Positions 23,201 to 33,582 are shown, counted from the first letter of the stretch. The stretch is DNA of 64,000 nucleotides from Theristus sp. LFF4_11 (GCA_030248135.1 JASANC010004181.1:1-64000), one strand, 5' to 3'. The notes: generated by a model not told the origin, from the sequence alone. Translations and numbers: made by a program.

Positions 23201-26200
23201 TCGCTCAAGAACCGAAATGACAGATCAGTCGTTCCATGGCACCAAACTGAATAAAGGTGGTAAACAAAAAACAAAACAAAAAAAAACCATCAAATAAACT
23301 TCACCGTACCACAGAAAGAAACCACGAAAAGAGAACGGCAAAAATCGGATTCTTACTGCGGCCATGTGTAATCGAGCCGGGGTGCAGAAGAAAACCTGGG
23401 GAAAAACGCCAATTATTTTCAACTTCAACTTCAAATTTTTCTCGTGTCTAGGATAATGCGTTCTCTGAACAAAACAAAAGAAACAAAAAAGCAGCCCACC
23501 AAAAATTCGATCTTCAGCCAGTCGATTCAACACACGACTAGCGCCGATCATGTTGCTCATACCGGCGAATATTGTTGTGCAAAAGATGGCCACCACAATT
23601 ATAGAGGGCTGAAATGAAAGCCAGCACTTTTGCAGGCGAAGACAAAGATAGCAGTGATAAAAAGCAAAGGTTCGCTTTAAAGTTCCTCTTCATCCTGTGC
23701 ACTCCACTCATTAAATTCAAATTAGATTCAAATCACTGAAATGGCCCAATCAGATGCCGGTGGCTGTGTCAGACACCAGCCAATCAAAGTATGACACAAA
23801 AAATAATGAACACACTGAAGGGGCATTCATGAAGCAGTCAGTATTTATTATGTTTTAACTATGTTTTAACACAGCTACCTACGCGTCACCAAATACTGCT
23901 TCATGAATGCCGCTTAACACACACACACACACACACACACACCTCAAACGTGACATTCTGCACGACCAAGTTGTCATTCAGCAGAAGATACCGTGAACAC
24001 GAGGATGCCAACAGTAACAGCGTCAGCAGATACGTGAGCCCCGTGAATGCGACCGCCTGCAGGGTGCCGCGCGGGATGCTGACGCTCGGCAGGCGCAGGT
24101 CGCCGGACATGTTCGCGCCGGACATGATGCCTGCAAATTGGCCACAGTACCCCTGGAAATTTCCCAAATTATGCCCAAAATTAGCCACACTGTGCCTGAA
24201 AATTGGTTACATTATGCCTGGAAATTGGCCACAATAAGCCTGGAAATTGGGCACACTATGCCTGGAAATTGGCCACAATAAGCCTGGAAATTGGGCACAT
24301 TATGCCTGGAAATTGGCCACAATAAGCCTGGAAATTGGATACATTATACCTAGAAATTGGCCACAACAGTAACCCTGAAATTGAGCACATTATGCCTGGA
24401 AATTGGCCGCATTATGCCTGGAAATTGGTCATATTATGCCTAGAAATTGGGTGCATTATACCTGGAAATTACATTATGCGCAGAAATTGGCCACATTATC
24501 CTGGAAAATGGGTAACATTATGCCCAGAAACTGGCCACGTTATGAGGGGAAATCGGCCACGTTATGCCTAGAACTTGACCACATTATGCCCGGAAAATCG
24601 TCTCGAGAAAAAACCAACAAGATTCGCCAACCTGTAACGCCACTAAACACGACGGCGAAAACGATCGCAAAGTTTGCTTGTAATTTCGTCGTGTAATCGA
24701 GCGACCAATCGGGCATTGTGTTCTCTTTCAATGTTTCGTAACTAAAAAAAGAAAAATAGCCAGCTGATTGCCTCTATCACCCAGGGTAGGGATGGAGCCG
24801 GTTCCGGTCCGTATTCCGGATTCCGGCGCCTAAAATTGGATCCGGATCCGGTCCGGATTCCGGCGCAAATTTGCCGGATCCGGCCGGAATAGCCGAGACC
24901 CGAGAATTAACCAGTTGATTCCTCCGTTTCAGAGCTGTTCAATGGTTTGACAAATTTGTTTCGGTGCTTTGTTGTGTGTGATCAGTGAGCGTTGCTTTAG
25001 TTTAGTGTTCTGTTCAATGGTAAATAGTTCGCTATTTTTGTCTTGAGTGGTAAACTTATATGCAGCATCGTCCACTTTGAAAAACGTGGCTGCCAGCAAT
25101 GTGCACGCCTTTTGGCCGACCTTGATGAACAAAGCAGGTTTTTTGAAATCAGCCATCTTCGTTGCTCATGGTCAGTTAGCTGTCAAACAGTGGCTTTTTT
25201 GTGAGGGCTCGATTCGTTCTGACTGAACTACTTCACATTGCAAAGGAAATCTTGAAGCGACCGGCGACGCCCACAAACTGCGAGGATACATCCGAGATCG
25301 CGAACAAAGACGATGACGAAAGTGAACGCGAGCCCGAACCAAAAAGAAATCGACTGGCCTCTACGGAGGAATCGAGTTTCACGCTGCGCGACCGCGCAAC
25401 CCGTCAGGCGAATCCAGTCTCGAAGTCGAACTGCGCGGCGAAATGAATATGTACAAGTCGACGAACCGGACAAAAGTGATCTAGTGCTAGACTTTTGGCG
25501 GCTGAACTCATTGAAATACCCCAAACTATCGACAATCGCGCGCAGATACCTGGCACCGCTACAAACAAGGGTAGCAAGCGAAGCCAAGCAGGTGTTTGTG
25601 TACAGCCGATCTCGTCTGTCAACTCAGAACGCCGAAAAGAGCCAAAAGGGGTTCGTGTACTATTCCGGCCCGCTAATTCCGGCCTGAAGAGTTCCGTCCC
25701 GAAGAATTCCGGCCTGAAGACGTCCGGCCCGAAGAATTCCAGCCCGGAGAATTCCGGCCCGACGAATTTTCGCCAGCACGAACAATATTAAACCATGAAG
25801 TGATTTTTGGTAATCAAATATCGATTGGTAATAATTATTCACAATCACAACGTGAATAAATAAATTCATACAGCTAGTTTGAAGCTTTGTTAACCGTGCA
25901 GAATAAGACCTTAGGTTTGTATTTTTGTTTCAGCAAGTTCAACATGACTTGTGTTTCTGCATTGCTGCCCCCCCCCTCGAAATTTGCTTGACAGACACCC
26001 CACCCAGCGAAATTTGCCTAAAAAACATTTTTTAAAGCACCGAAAAAAGTGACGTTTGATACAAAACAGTACAAACAAAAAATTCGTCGGGATGAAATTC
26101 TCCGGGCCGGAATTCTTCGGGCCGGAATTCCTCGGGCCGGAATGAGCGGACCGGAACTCTTCAGGTCGGAATTAACGGGCCGGAATTGTACCCCCCAGAA

Positions 26201-29200
26201 AAGGTCATGTTTCTGAATGGAGTGTTGCCAGCACTTGATTATGCCTATGCGATGTGAATTTTGTCAGTTGTTGTTGTAATTTTTGGTTGTTTCACGTGCT
26301 GTGTCTTGCTGACTCTGTGTCTGTGCTGTTTCATGCTGAAAATGTGATGAAGGAGCGACGAAATGAGAGTGGATGTTTTTTAGACATAAAAAGGCCATTC
26401 CGGTCCGGATTCCGGCAATTTGTACCGGATCCGGCCCGGCCGGAACGGGTTTGAGCCGGATCCGGTCCGGATTCCGGCAAATTTGCCGGATCCATCTGTA
26501 ATCCAGGGTAACTTAAAACGCCACTTTTTATATCCGCGCTGTGTGATTCTTTCAAGGTTCAAAAACAGAAAATGCACAACAACAACATACACAGAGAAAA
26601 CATACACTCGAATTCTGCAATTATTGTCCGCGCTACAACCTTTCAAATCTCTGATGACAAATTCAAATTCAAATCTCTTGTAGGTTGCATCATGCACACA
26701 ACAGTGTCCAATCAATTCAAATCCAGCCAATCAGCCAATTGACCATGATTCGATCGATCGAAAGAACAAACGACAAAACGTGAACATCACAAAAAAACTA
26801 ACTGCATTCCAGTGAAATTAGCCGTGACCGTTCCGTTTATAACGACCACGTGGTCTGTGCCGTTGATCAGTTCGTGTCTCTCGTGCGCGAGCTCGTTGCT
26901 TTTGGGTATTTCTACCTAAAAATCGGGCCGTTAAAAGTTTTTAAAGCATTCGAAGAGTGCCCGTTCGAATCTGATGAAGTGAAAACACAAAACTGAACAC
27001 AAACACAAACCATTTTCTAATTAGCGCAAATTTGAGTTACGACACCAACATTAAAAAAGGATGAGCGTGTGGAGTTAAAGTGGTGAAGCGATCAACAATA
27101 ACGTCCCGCAATCAAACGCTGAAGAGAGCAACAGGAGCCAATCAGAGAATAGCCAATGTTTTTGACAAAAAACGGTCACCTTCTTGAATCCGGTGAAGCA
27201 GACACTGAACACAAACGACATGTAGCAAATGCCGACCGCAGCGAGCACCACGATGGAGGTCTTCGCGAAGACGGACGCGCCGACGACACAGATCACCACC
27301 ATCAACAGGCTGATCACGAAGCCGTACACGAAACGCATCAAGTCGCTGTTCGGCACGCCCGCAGAGCCGTCCGGCAGCATCGCGCCTGAATGGTCAAGCG
27401 GTGTCAGTGGACATTCAACATTATTATTCTACCCTGAATGGTCAAGCGGTGTCAGTGGACATTCGACATTATTATTCTACCCTGAATGGTCAAGCGGTGT
27501 CAGTGGACATTCGACATTATTATTCTACCCTGAATGGTCAAGCGGTGTCAGTGGACATTCGACATTATTATTCTACCCTGAATGGTCAAGCAAGTTTTGC
27601 TCGTTTAGTTGATTTAACATTATACTATCCTGAATGGTCAAGGGAGTTCAGTTAATAATCAATATTATTACTGTTCTACCCTGGTGCTGGTGAAGACAAA
27701 CCGCAATGAAAGCTGACTGCGGAACATTTGGAAGAAAAACGCACATTGCATTGCCAGTTGCCACCATTCGTGAAGAACACTAAAAATGCCAGTCTGAGAA
27801 GACAGTGCACCCCCGGTTGAAGAAACACAGCAAAAGTGTGGCACAGTCACAGATAGACAAACACACAGGCACACAGACACACGGCTTGTCTTCAGACTAC
27901 AGGCTAACTCTACAACATATCCAACTAGCTGATGGGTTGATGCGTGCATTCTGTGCATCAAGTGTTGAGAAGGCGGAGTTTGGTTTGCATATAATCCATG
28001 CATCACACACGTGACCACCAACCAATCAGCTAGTTGGACATGTTATGGAGTTAGACTGCAGGTGGTTTCTTTCCACCAACCAACCGTCCGGCCCAAAGTT
28101 GTTCACGAACGCCTCGACGAAGCCGGAGATGTACAGTGCGCACGAGAAAATGTTCGCGAGAAAAAACAGCGTGCCGATGCTGCCGCCAAACTCCGGGCCG
28201 AGCGCTCGACTTATCATGTCTGCAAACCAGAAAAAAACACAATGTCAATAGAGCACGCTGATTCGGTTGCACGAGTCTGGAGCGGCATTCGTGAAGCAGC
28301 ATGTGGTGACGCGCAGCTATACTGCTTTATGAACATTTAAAAAAAACATTTACAAACCGCTCACAACAAACTCCGCCGCCCTCAACGGCTCCGTTCGTCT
28401 AAAATTTTCCCGAAAATTATATTTTATTCCGAAAAAATCCATCTCTAGCGTAGCTAGTGACCCGGTCCCTAAATACTGCTTCATGAATGCCGCAAAACTT
28501 CACAAAACTGCATTAAAAATGCTCACAATAAACGCCGCCGCCCTCGATGGCTCCGTTCGTCGAGACGGCACACAGCGAGAGCACCGTCAATGTGACAATG
28601 GCGTAGGCCAACAGGAGCATCGCGATTGCCACCAGAAGGCCCGCCTGGCCTAGCACGTAGCCTGTGACACGGATGCGAATTTTGATAGAACGTATTATGA
28701 AAGCTACAGTCCAACTCTATAACATATCCAACTAGCTGATTGGTTGATGCGCATGCATTCTGTGCATGGACTGCTGTGGAGGCGGACTTTGTTTTGCACA
28801 GAATGTATGCATCACGTGACCACCAATCAATTAGCTAGTTGAAAATGTTATAGAGCAATACTGAATTCGGGGCAGCAAATAGAGCGCAATGGTAGAAGTC
28901 AACCTAGCGTCGAGATTGATGGTTGATCTGCAATTCTTCTACCATTGCACATTTTGCCCACGCACTTGAATGCCGAACAAAACTGAACTGGCATTTCGAT
29001 TGCATATTGATTTATTGTTCCGGTGCAACAAAGCAGCTATTTACCGCTTCTAGTTATTATAGCACAATGAAAACAGCGCAAACAGGCCAGTTAGGAAGGA
29101 TAACAACAATTCCATCTCCCATGCCCGGCTCCAGCCGTGCCGAACCGAAAAAACTGAAACAGAAAAACCGAAAAACATTCTCGACCAAAACAAACCAAAA

Positions 29201-29401
29201 CCACAAAAATCTCACCAGAACGCATGAACAAGAGCACGCTGAACATGGACAACGCCACAGGACAGAAGACGCCCGCGAACGTCGAGAGCCCGTCCGGGCG
29301 TCCGGCGGATGCGACGGGCGTGCCAACGCCGGGCACCGGCCCGCTCACGCTGTGCATCAAATCGCCAGCGGGTACGCCGCCTTGACCCGTTGCTGCTGAG
29401 C
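17283..29401 (-). CDS. SLC12A9-like cation-chloride cotransporter family protein
   Basis: Exons in transcript order: 29401-29216 (first ATG at 29357), 28664-28527, 28219-28085, 27385-27180, 26915-26803, 24741-24632, 24130-23943, 23608-23500, 23395-23357, [one short exon not found], 22844-22720, 22318-22156, 21017-20967, 20817-20575, 20093-19854, 19556-19408, 18764-18578, 18317-18006 and 17390-17283. Phases match except across the missing exon. The total is about 919 codons, like human SLC12A9 (CIP). Signatures: [18 protein letters not shown] (TM1), [12 protein letters not shown] (conserved SLC12 loop), [41 protein letters not shown] split over two exons, and the end [11 protein letters not shown]. 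These are multi-pass membrane proteins with a soluble C-terminal domain; SLC12A9 has no firmly established substrate. The open frame extends upstream of the ATG to an acceptor at 29402, so a further 5' exon is possible. The last intron appears to use a GC donor. Confidence 0.92.
17705..17891. mobile_element. Palindromic TA-flanked MITE, copy 4, next to a partial arm
   Basis: TACAGTCCATCTGGCTAATATATACAAC is mirrored by GTATATATTAGCCAGATGGACTGTA. A second partial arm (AACTAGCTGATTGGTTTGTTGC) lies just outside at 17672-17694, so one copy may have inserted into or beside another. Confidence 0.8.
18861..19042. mobile_element. Palindromic TA-flanked MITE, copy 5
   Basis: TACAGTCGGACACTAAATTATAGGG at the left and TCCTGTAATTTAGAGTTCGAGTGTA at the right, with mirrored AATCAGCTGATTGGTTAGTGATCACGTG arms. 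Confidence 0.85.
20487..20552. mobile_element. Palindromic MITE, half copy
   Basis: GATCAGCTAGTTGGATTTGCAATAGAGTTAGACTG is one arm of the family; it ends about 25 bp from the exon ending at 20575. Confidence 0.55.
21838..21899. mobile_element. Short palindromic repeat GACGTACGTC type, TTAA end
   Basis: CCCGTTTAGACCTGACGTCGACGTACGTCTGCATGCGTCAGGTATAAACGGGCGTTAA is an imperfect palindrome. A related sequence is at 13645-13716 (CATACCTGACGTACGTCTGCATACGTCAGGTATAAACGGGCCTTAA). Its right TTAA is shared with the next MITE. Confidence 0.6.
21896..22018. mobile_element. TTAA-flanked MITE (piggyBac type)
   Basis: TTAA-GCTCCATTCATGGAGG at the left; CTTCATGAATGGGCCCTTT-TTAA at the right, with TTAA at 21896-21899 and 22015-22018. 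The interior CACGTGCTCAAGTGACGC is shared with 10913-11000. Confidence 0.78.
22478..22645 (+). mobile_element. tRNA-derived SINE, family 1, copy d
   Basis: CTCGTGGCCTGGTGGTAGCGCGTGAG, GGGGGATCGAGCCCCGCC, CCCTACTCGACGGCGTTCTG, ending in an uninterrupted (AAC)n tail. It is in an SLC12A9-like intron. The A and B boxes are the best preserved of the four copies. Confidence 0.85.
23817..23917. mobile_element. TTAA-type MITE of the CATTCATGAAGCAG family
   Basis: GGGGCATTCATGAAGCAGT...ACTGCTTCATGAATGCCGC-TTAA forms a short palindrome. It also contains the ACGCGTCACCAAATACTGCTTCATGAATG unit that is tandemly amplified at 11530-11950. Confidence 0.7.
23919..23942. repeat. (AC)n microsatellite forming a splice donor
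   Basis: A run of AC whose minus-strand form is GTGTGT. The SLC12A9-like exon ending at 23943 reads TTTGAG|GTGTGTGTG, so the donor GT is the first unit of the microsatellite. Confidence 0.85.
24135..24600 (+). repeat. 22-bp tandem repeat, about 21 copies, at a splice acceptor
   Basis: The unit ATTGGCCACATTATGCCTGGAA with point changes fills the whole 0.5-kb intron between SLC12A9-like exons ending at 24632 and starting at 24130. The first unit is continuous with the acceptor (minus strand TGTGGCCAATTTGCAG). Confidence 0.92.
25201..26257 (+). pseudogene. Decayed hAT transposase with C-terminal dimerisation domain, split by an insertion
   Basis: The frame at 25447-25640 reads [21 protein letters not shown] and [18 protein letters not shown]...[12 protein letters not shown], the hallmark of the hAT dimerisation domain. 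Reading then runs into a nested repeat and resumes at 26198 as [19 protein letters not shown] with a stop at 26255-26257. Upstream coding sequence (25201-25440) is in another frame, so at least one frameshift is present. The N-terminal catalytic part is missing. The element cannot be autonomous. Confidence 0.82.
25655..26196. mobile_element. Nested repeat with GAATTCCGGCC arms inside the hAT transposase
   Basis: The left arm GTACTATTCCGGCCCGCTAATTCCGG and tandem AATTCCGGCCCGAAG units are mirrored by 26090-26190 (CGGGCCGGAATTCTTCGGG...GGAATTGTAC). It interrupts the transposase frame between NAEK and EKVMF. No clean target duplication was found. Confidence 0.65.
27385..27660 (+). repeat. 48-bp tandem repeat that duplicates a splice acceptor
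   Basis: CCTGAATGGTCAAGCGGTGTCAG recurs at 27385, 27433, 27481, 27529 and 27577 (48-bp period), then decays. On the minus strand each unit ends CTTGACCATTCAG|G, the same sequence as the acceptor used for the SLC12A9-like exon at 27385. Confidence 0.92.
27898..28060. mobile_element. Palindromic TA-flanked MITE, copy 6
   Basis: TACAGGCTAACTCTACAACATATCCAACTAGCTGAT mirrored by ATCAGCTAGTTGGACATGTTATGGAGTTAGACTG. Its right end is about 25 bp from the SLC12A9-like exon 3 donor (28085). Confidence 0.82.
28358..28400 (-). repeat. Partial copy of an SLC12A9-like exon end
   Basis: On the plus strand 28358-28400 matches 28519-28562 over about 43 bp with a few changes. It includes the end of exon 2 and its GTGAG donor. 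It lies in the following intron and is too short to act as a full exon. Confidence 0.8.
28705..28862. mobile_element. Palindromic TA-flanked MITE, copy 7
   Basis: TACAGTCCAACTCTATAACATATCCAACTAGCTGATTGG mirrored by CAATTAGCTAGTTGAAAATGTTATAGAGCAATACTG. The right end is degenerate. Confidence 0.8.
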
Positions 29402-30897
29402 CTGCACGAGTTTTTTTATTATTGTGGATTCATTCAAACGTGTCCGGACTAAAATGACGTCATTTGCATTAAAAACACCCGTTTGTCAAGGTACAGGCAC
29501 AAAAATGTCAGTTTGGTGTGACTGATTAGACATTCACCTTTTGTTCACGGGAAGCAATCGGCAAAACGGAAAGTCTGGTTTGCTGTGAACGGCAAGCGCA
29601 TGTTTGTCGGCACAAGACGTCATTTCAGTGGGACACGTTCAAAAAAATAGGCCATAACCTAGGTTTTTTCAAAAAGTCGATTCTGCAATTCGCAGAAATT
29701 TGTAAAAATAATTTTTGCAAATGACATTTATTTTCTGCAAATTTCAAAAACATGATGAAAATGGTTTTTGCGCTTGTTTAATGTCATTTTTTTCGTTCAG
29801 AATTGCAATTGCCAATTACATCGTTTTACCACAGAATGTTTTAAAGATTCACAAAAACACCAAAATCAAACCAGATTACCAAACCAAACAAATCTCCAAT
29901 CATTCGTTTCAAATCATTCAACCTAACAACAACACAATCAATATCAAATGAAAACCCTCATTGCTCAAATTCCGCAATCAAAGCGATGGCTTCGGTCAGT
30001 TCGACGTTCTCAAAGGTGCAGTTCACATTGTCCGGTTTGATTTAGTGTCGCCTCTTTTGTTTTCATCCCCAGATACTGCATGCTTGCCTGCAGTTATACT
30101 CGGACCAGGGAATTGAATTCGTTCGCATCTGAATCGTTTCCATTCGTCAGCGATACTGCCCTTGCCCGGCAAAATTCATGAATAAAACTGGTGCAGATCG
30201 GCATTTCCGTACGCCAGCAGCTGTTCAGATCCATCCATCTCAGACGGTAGAATATTTTGGCAGCCTTGAGAATGCTGTGCGCGTCTTCGAATCGGTTGCT
30301 GAGATCTTCGACAAGCTCGACGACAGTAGTGTGGGTGTGGCAACTGGGATGCAATGCTTAAGCGCCATTCATGGAGGTTGAAGCGCGCTGACGCGCTTCA
30401 CTTTGCTACACATTCACGAAGCAAAAAAACAGCGCGCTTCAGTTTTGGAGCACATGCGCATTCACGGACGCGCGCGCTGAAGCGCGCTGACCAGCTTCAT
30501 CGTGAATGAAGAAATGAAGCTGCGTCAGCCGCTGCGGCTTTTTTAGGTTTTTTGCCCATTCACGAACGCGCGCGCTGAAGCGCGCTGACGCGCGCTGAAG
30601 TGCGCTATCATGAATGATGAAATGAAGCTGCGTCAGCCGCTGCGGCATTTGATGTCCGGACATCAAATTTGTGTGTGCAAAATCGCTGATTGTTGATGTC
30701 ATGCAGTGACAATCTTTCACAAATGTTGCAAGACTTTTTTGTTAAATGATTTAGTACTTTTCTGACAGATTCTGAACAGTATTGTATAGCGTAATTAGTC
30801 TCAAAATAAGTGTGACAGTGAGAATACGAATACTCAACAAAGCAGAAAAGTAGTGCAAGAAATTTATGTGAAATTTATGTGAACTGTACCCGTGCGA

Positions 30898-31393
30898 CGG
30901 TGTGGGGTACTGATTTGCGCAGCCTTTAAAACCGGTGTGCAGCCCGAAAGAACAAGCTTTGCTAGCTTTGCTTCATTACACCGGCTGCGTTGCAAACTGC
31001 AAAAGGGCCGATTTCATTCAGAATGCTTTTTTGTACTGTTTTTATGGTTTCACACCAAAAGTTTTCTGATCTTAGGCGCATATTTATTGAAAAATTGTGA
31101 AATGGACTTTCGAAGTGAAGAAAAACTTTGAAAGCTACACCGCAAAATACAGTTTTTTATGAACAATTTTGTACGATTTCTGCATTTTGACTGAACATTC
31201 TAGGAGCAATTTGCTTGCACGTTGCTTGCAAATGGTGTATAATCCTCAAAATGGTGCACAGCCCTCAAAGTGGTGCACAGCCCTCAAAGTGGTGCACAGC
31301 CCTTAAACCGGTGTCGAAACAGTGCCGCCGCATAAATTTCTTGCGGCCTGCACACCGGTTTTGAGGGCTGCGCACATCGGTACCCCACACCGT
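30898..31393. mobile_element. Small inverted-repeat element inside E
   Basis: CGGTGTGGGGTACTGATTTGCGCAGCC at the left is mirrored by GGGCTGCGCACATCGGTACCCCACACCG at the right. AAACCGGTGTGCAGCCC is also mirrored. Direct CAGCCCTCAAAGTGGTGCA repeats lie near the right end. No target duplication was found. Confidence 0.65.
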
Positions 31394-31696
31394 GATGTTA
31401 AGTAATTGTTTTCTTCAACTGCGGTTTGGCGTGAAACCTTTTTCCTTTTTTAGCGTTGCCACGGTGTAGAGCATTGCAAAAAAAGTTTCATCAACGGCAG
31501 CACATGATTAGTGAATGTTGCACAAATCAAAAGATCAAAACATTCACTGAAACGGCAAAAACAACGAATCGAAGCGGTATATAGTGTGTACTAAACAGCA
31601 CGTACGAAGACAACACAGACAACAGCACAAAACGATAAAACTGAACGACATTTAATGAACAAACACCTAGAGAGTTTCCCGCCTCTCAACTACTAT

Positions 31697-31772
31697 AGTG
31701 CAGTGGTAACATGTTGTGCCTGTCAGCACAGAGGCCAAAGTTCGAAACCCGTCTTAGCCCAGTTGCTTTTAT
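31697..31772 (+). repeat. tRNA-like sequence with pol III A and B boxes
   Basis: TATAGTGCAGTGGTAACATG resembles an A box and AAAGTTCGAAACCCG a B box, spaced as in a tRNA. The 5' and 3' ends do not pair into an acceptor stem. It is a tRNA pseudogene or SINE head inside the TTAA element. Confidence 0.45.
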
Positions 31773-32481
31773 CGTTTTTATCTGTTGGTTTCTTTCACAA
31801 ACGCAGCACAATAAAACTTACTGTATTCCTCAATTAATTTAATTTTACCACAAATAAATTCATTCCCTTTTTGGTCTGCATCTATCACAATTGAAAGCGC
31901 AGAAATTATGCAAATACGTTTCATTTTTCAGACAAGCCGCTGCGGCATTTGGGGTCCGGACATCAAAAGCCGCAGCGGCTGACGCAGCTTCATTTCTTCA
32001 TTCATGATGAAGCTGGTCAGCGCCTTTCAGCGCGCTTCAGCGCGCGCGTTCGTGAATGGACAAAAAACCTAAAAAGCCGCAGCGGCTGACGCAGCTTCAC
32101 TTCAGGCCGCTTCATCATTCATGATGAAGCGCGTCAGCGCGCTTCAGCGCGCGCGTTCGTGAATGGATAAAATTCCCAAAACAAAGCAGGGCTTCACTTC
32201 ACGTCGCTTCATCATTCATGATGAAGCTGGTCAGCGCGCGTCAGCGCGCTTCAGCGCGCGCTTGCATGAATGGGCCTTTAAGCATAGGCAGTGTTTAAGT
32301 ATATGCAGTAGGGGGTGGTGGTGAGTCATGGGGGTGCCCCTTGGCCCGTGACGTCATGATGAGGGTTTTATGCTGCTGCGGTTTTTATGTCTAGCTATGT
32401 CTTCATGTCTTGTGAACTGTGGTTTTATTCTCAATGTATTGTGTCTAGTACAGCTGCACGCTGATTGGTTGAACTAGCCAC

Positions 32482-33276
32482 TAGTGTTGTGTACCGAAGC
32501 GATTTTTTTCGGTTTCGGTTTCGGTTGAGAAAATTTTTTGGTTTCGGTTTCGGTTTCGGTTGATGAAAAATTTCTTTTTCGGTTTCGGTTTCGGTTCGGT
32601 TACCGAGCATTGCACCTCTTCCGGTTTCGGTTTCGGTTACCGACAAAATATTTCATTTCGGTTCGGTTTCGGTTGATTTTCGGTTTCAAATGAAAAAGAT
32701 TGCTTGATCGATGGCGCATATATATTGCATGAGTTGCATGCAACATAAATTATTCTGTTTCAGTGCTTTCAGGATAGATTCTCCGATAAATTGTAAAAAT
32801 TTAGGGTGCGGTGGATAATGAATGCTAAAATGAAAAGAAGAAGAGAAACGGAACGGATATGGAACGGACCCTTGGCCTGCTTTATAGCTTTATTCAAAAA
32901 ATGTTTCAGTGTTGCCAGATGTTTCATAAACAGCCCTAATCCAAATCCTAATCCTAGTGCCTAATCTTGACGCAAATCTAATCCTGACCTTATCCTGAGG
33001 CTTCGCAAGCCTTTTCAAGAAAGAAGAACTGAAAACTATCGCGTTTTGAGAGCGTTCTTTTTGCGGTCGGAGCGTGTGCATGTGCACGTGGCCAATCAGC
33101 AAGAGGATGTGCATTGTGCATTCCAATTCCAGGTGCGCGTGCGTTGAATAAAGAAGCTTTTCGGGAACGGACCGTTGGATCGTCAGAACAGTCAACAGAA
33201 CAGAACAGCACAACACATGCAAAATTACACAACACAAGTTGGTCAAAGACGAACACGACACACACACAACAGAAAC

Positions 33277-33309
<33 letters not shown>

Positions 33310-33570
33310 CATGAACAAACATACACAACGCAACACACCAAAACCACAGTGACAGTAATTCTGGTGTAGTGTAATCAGTGTTTCCACTTCCACTGTTTCA
33401 ATTTTTACGGTTTTTTATGTTGGTCAGGTTTCATTCAGCTAAGCTGAAATTTTTCTTATGTAACCGAAAAATAACCGAAAATTCAAAATTTTCGGTTTCG
33501 GTTTCGGTTGGTGGACAATTTCTTTTTCGGTTTCGGTTACCGAGAATTTCGGTAACCGAACACATCACTA
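32482..33570. mobile_element. hAT element C with GGTTTC subterminal repeats
   Basis: Ends TAGTGTTGTGTACCGAA and (inverted) TAGTGATGTGTTCGGTTACCGAA. Target duplication CTAGCCAC at 32474-32481 and 33571-33578. Both ends carry long GGTTTCGGTTTCGG tracts. No transposase is recognised. It is inserted in element B. Confidence 0.88.
33277..33311 (+). repeat. (AAC)n microsatellite
   Basis: About ten ACA/AAC units within hAT element C; the polyasparagine/polythreonine frames over it are not genes. Confidence 0.85.
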
Positions 33571-33582
33571 CTAGCCACAGTA

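Larger units (their letters stand above)
24787..26500 (+). mobile_element. hAT transposon with GGATCCGG-rich subterminal repeats
   Basis: Ends TAGGGATGGAGCCGG and (inverted) TACAGATGGATCCGG. Target duplication ACCCAGGG (24779-24786) / ATCCAGGG (26501-26508), 8 bp with one change. Subterminal arrays of CCGGATCCGGTCCGGATTCCGG lie at both ends. It encodes a decayed hAT transposase and sits in an SLC12A9-like intron. Confidence 0.85.
30362..32277. mobile_element. TTAA-flanked element E (piggyBac type), non-autonomous
   Basis: TTAA at 30358-30361 and 32278-32281. Ends GCGCCATTCATGGAGGTTG and (inverted) AGGCCCATTCATGCAAGCG. Subterminal runs of GCGCGCTGAAGCGCGCTGACGC are mirrored at both ends. It is inserted in the outermost 40 bp of the left arm of element B. 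Confidence 0.85.

Noticed and set aside
24929..25156. Minus-strand [18 protein letters not shown]...
   Set aside because: It lies antisense inside the decayed hAT element, has no recognisable domain and no supporting splice sites.
27229..27655. Open frames encoding perfect 16-residue repeats ([16 protein letters not shown])
   Set aside because: They are the translation of the 48-bp intronic array, whose period is a multiple of three. The array is antisense to and inside the SLC12A9-like gene.
33114..33369. Asn/Thr-repeat proteins
   Set aside because: Translations of the (AAC)n microsatellite inside hAT element C.
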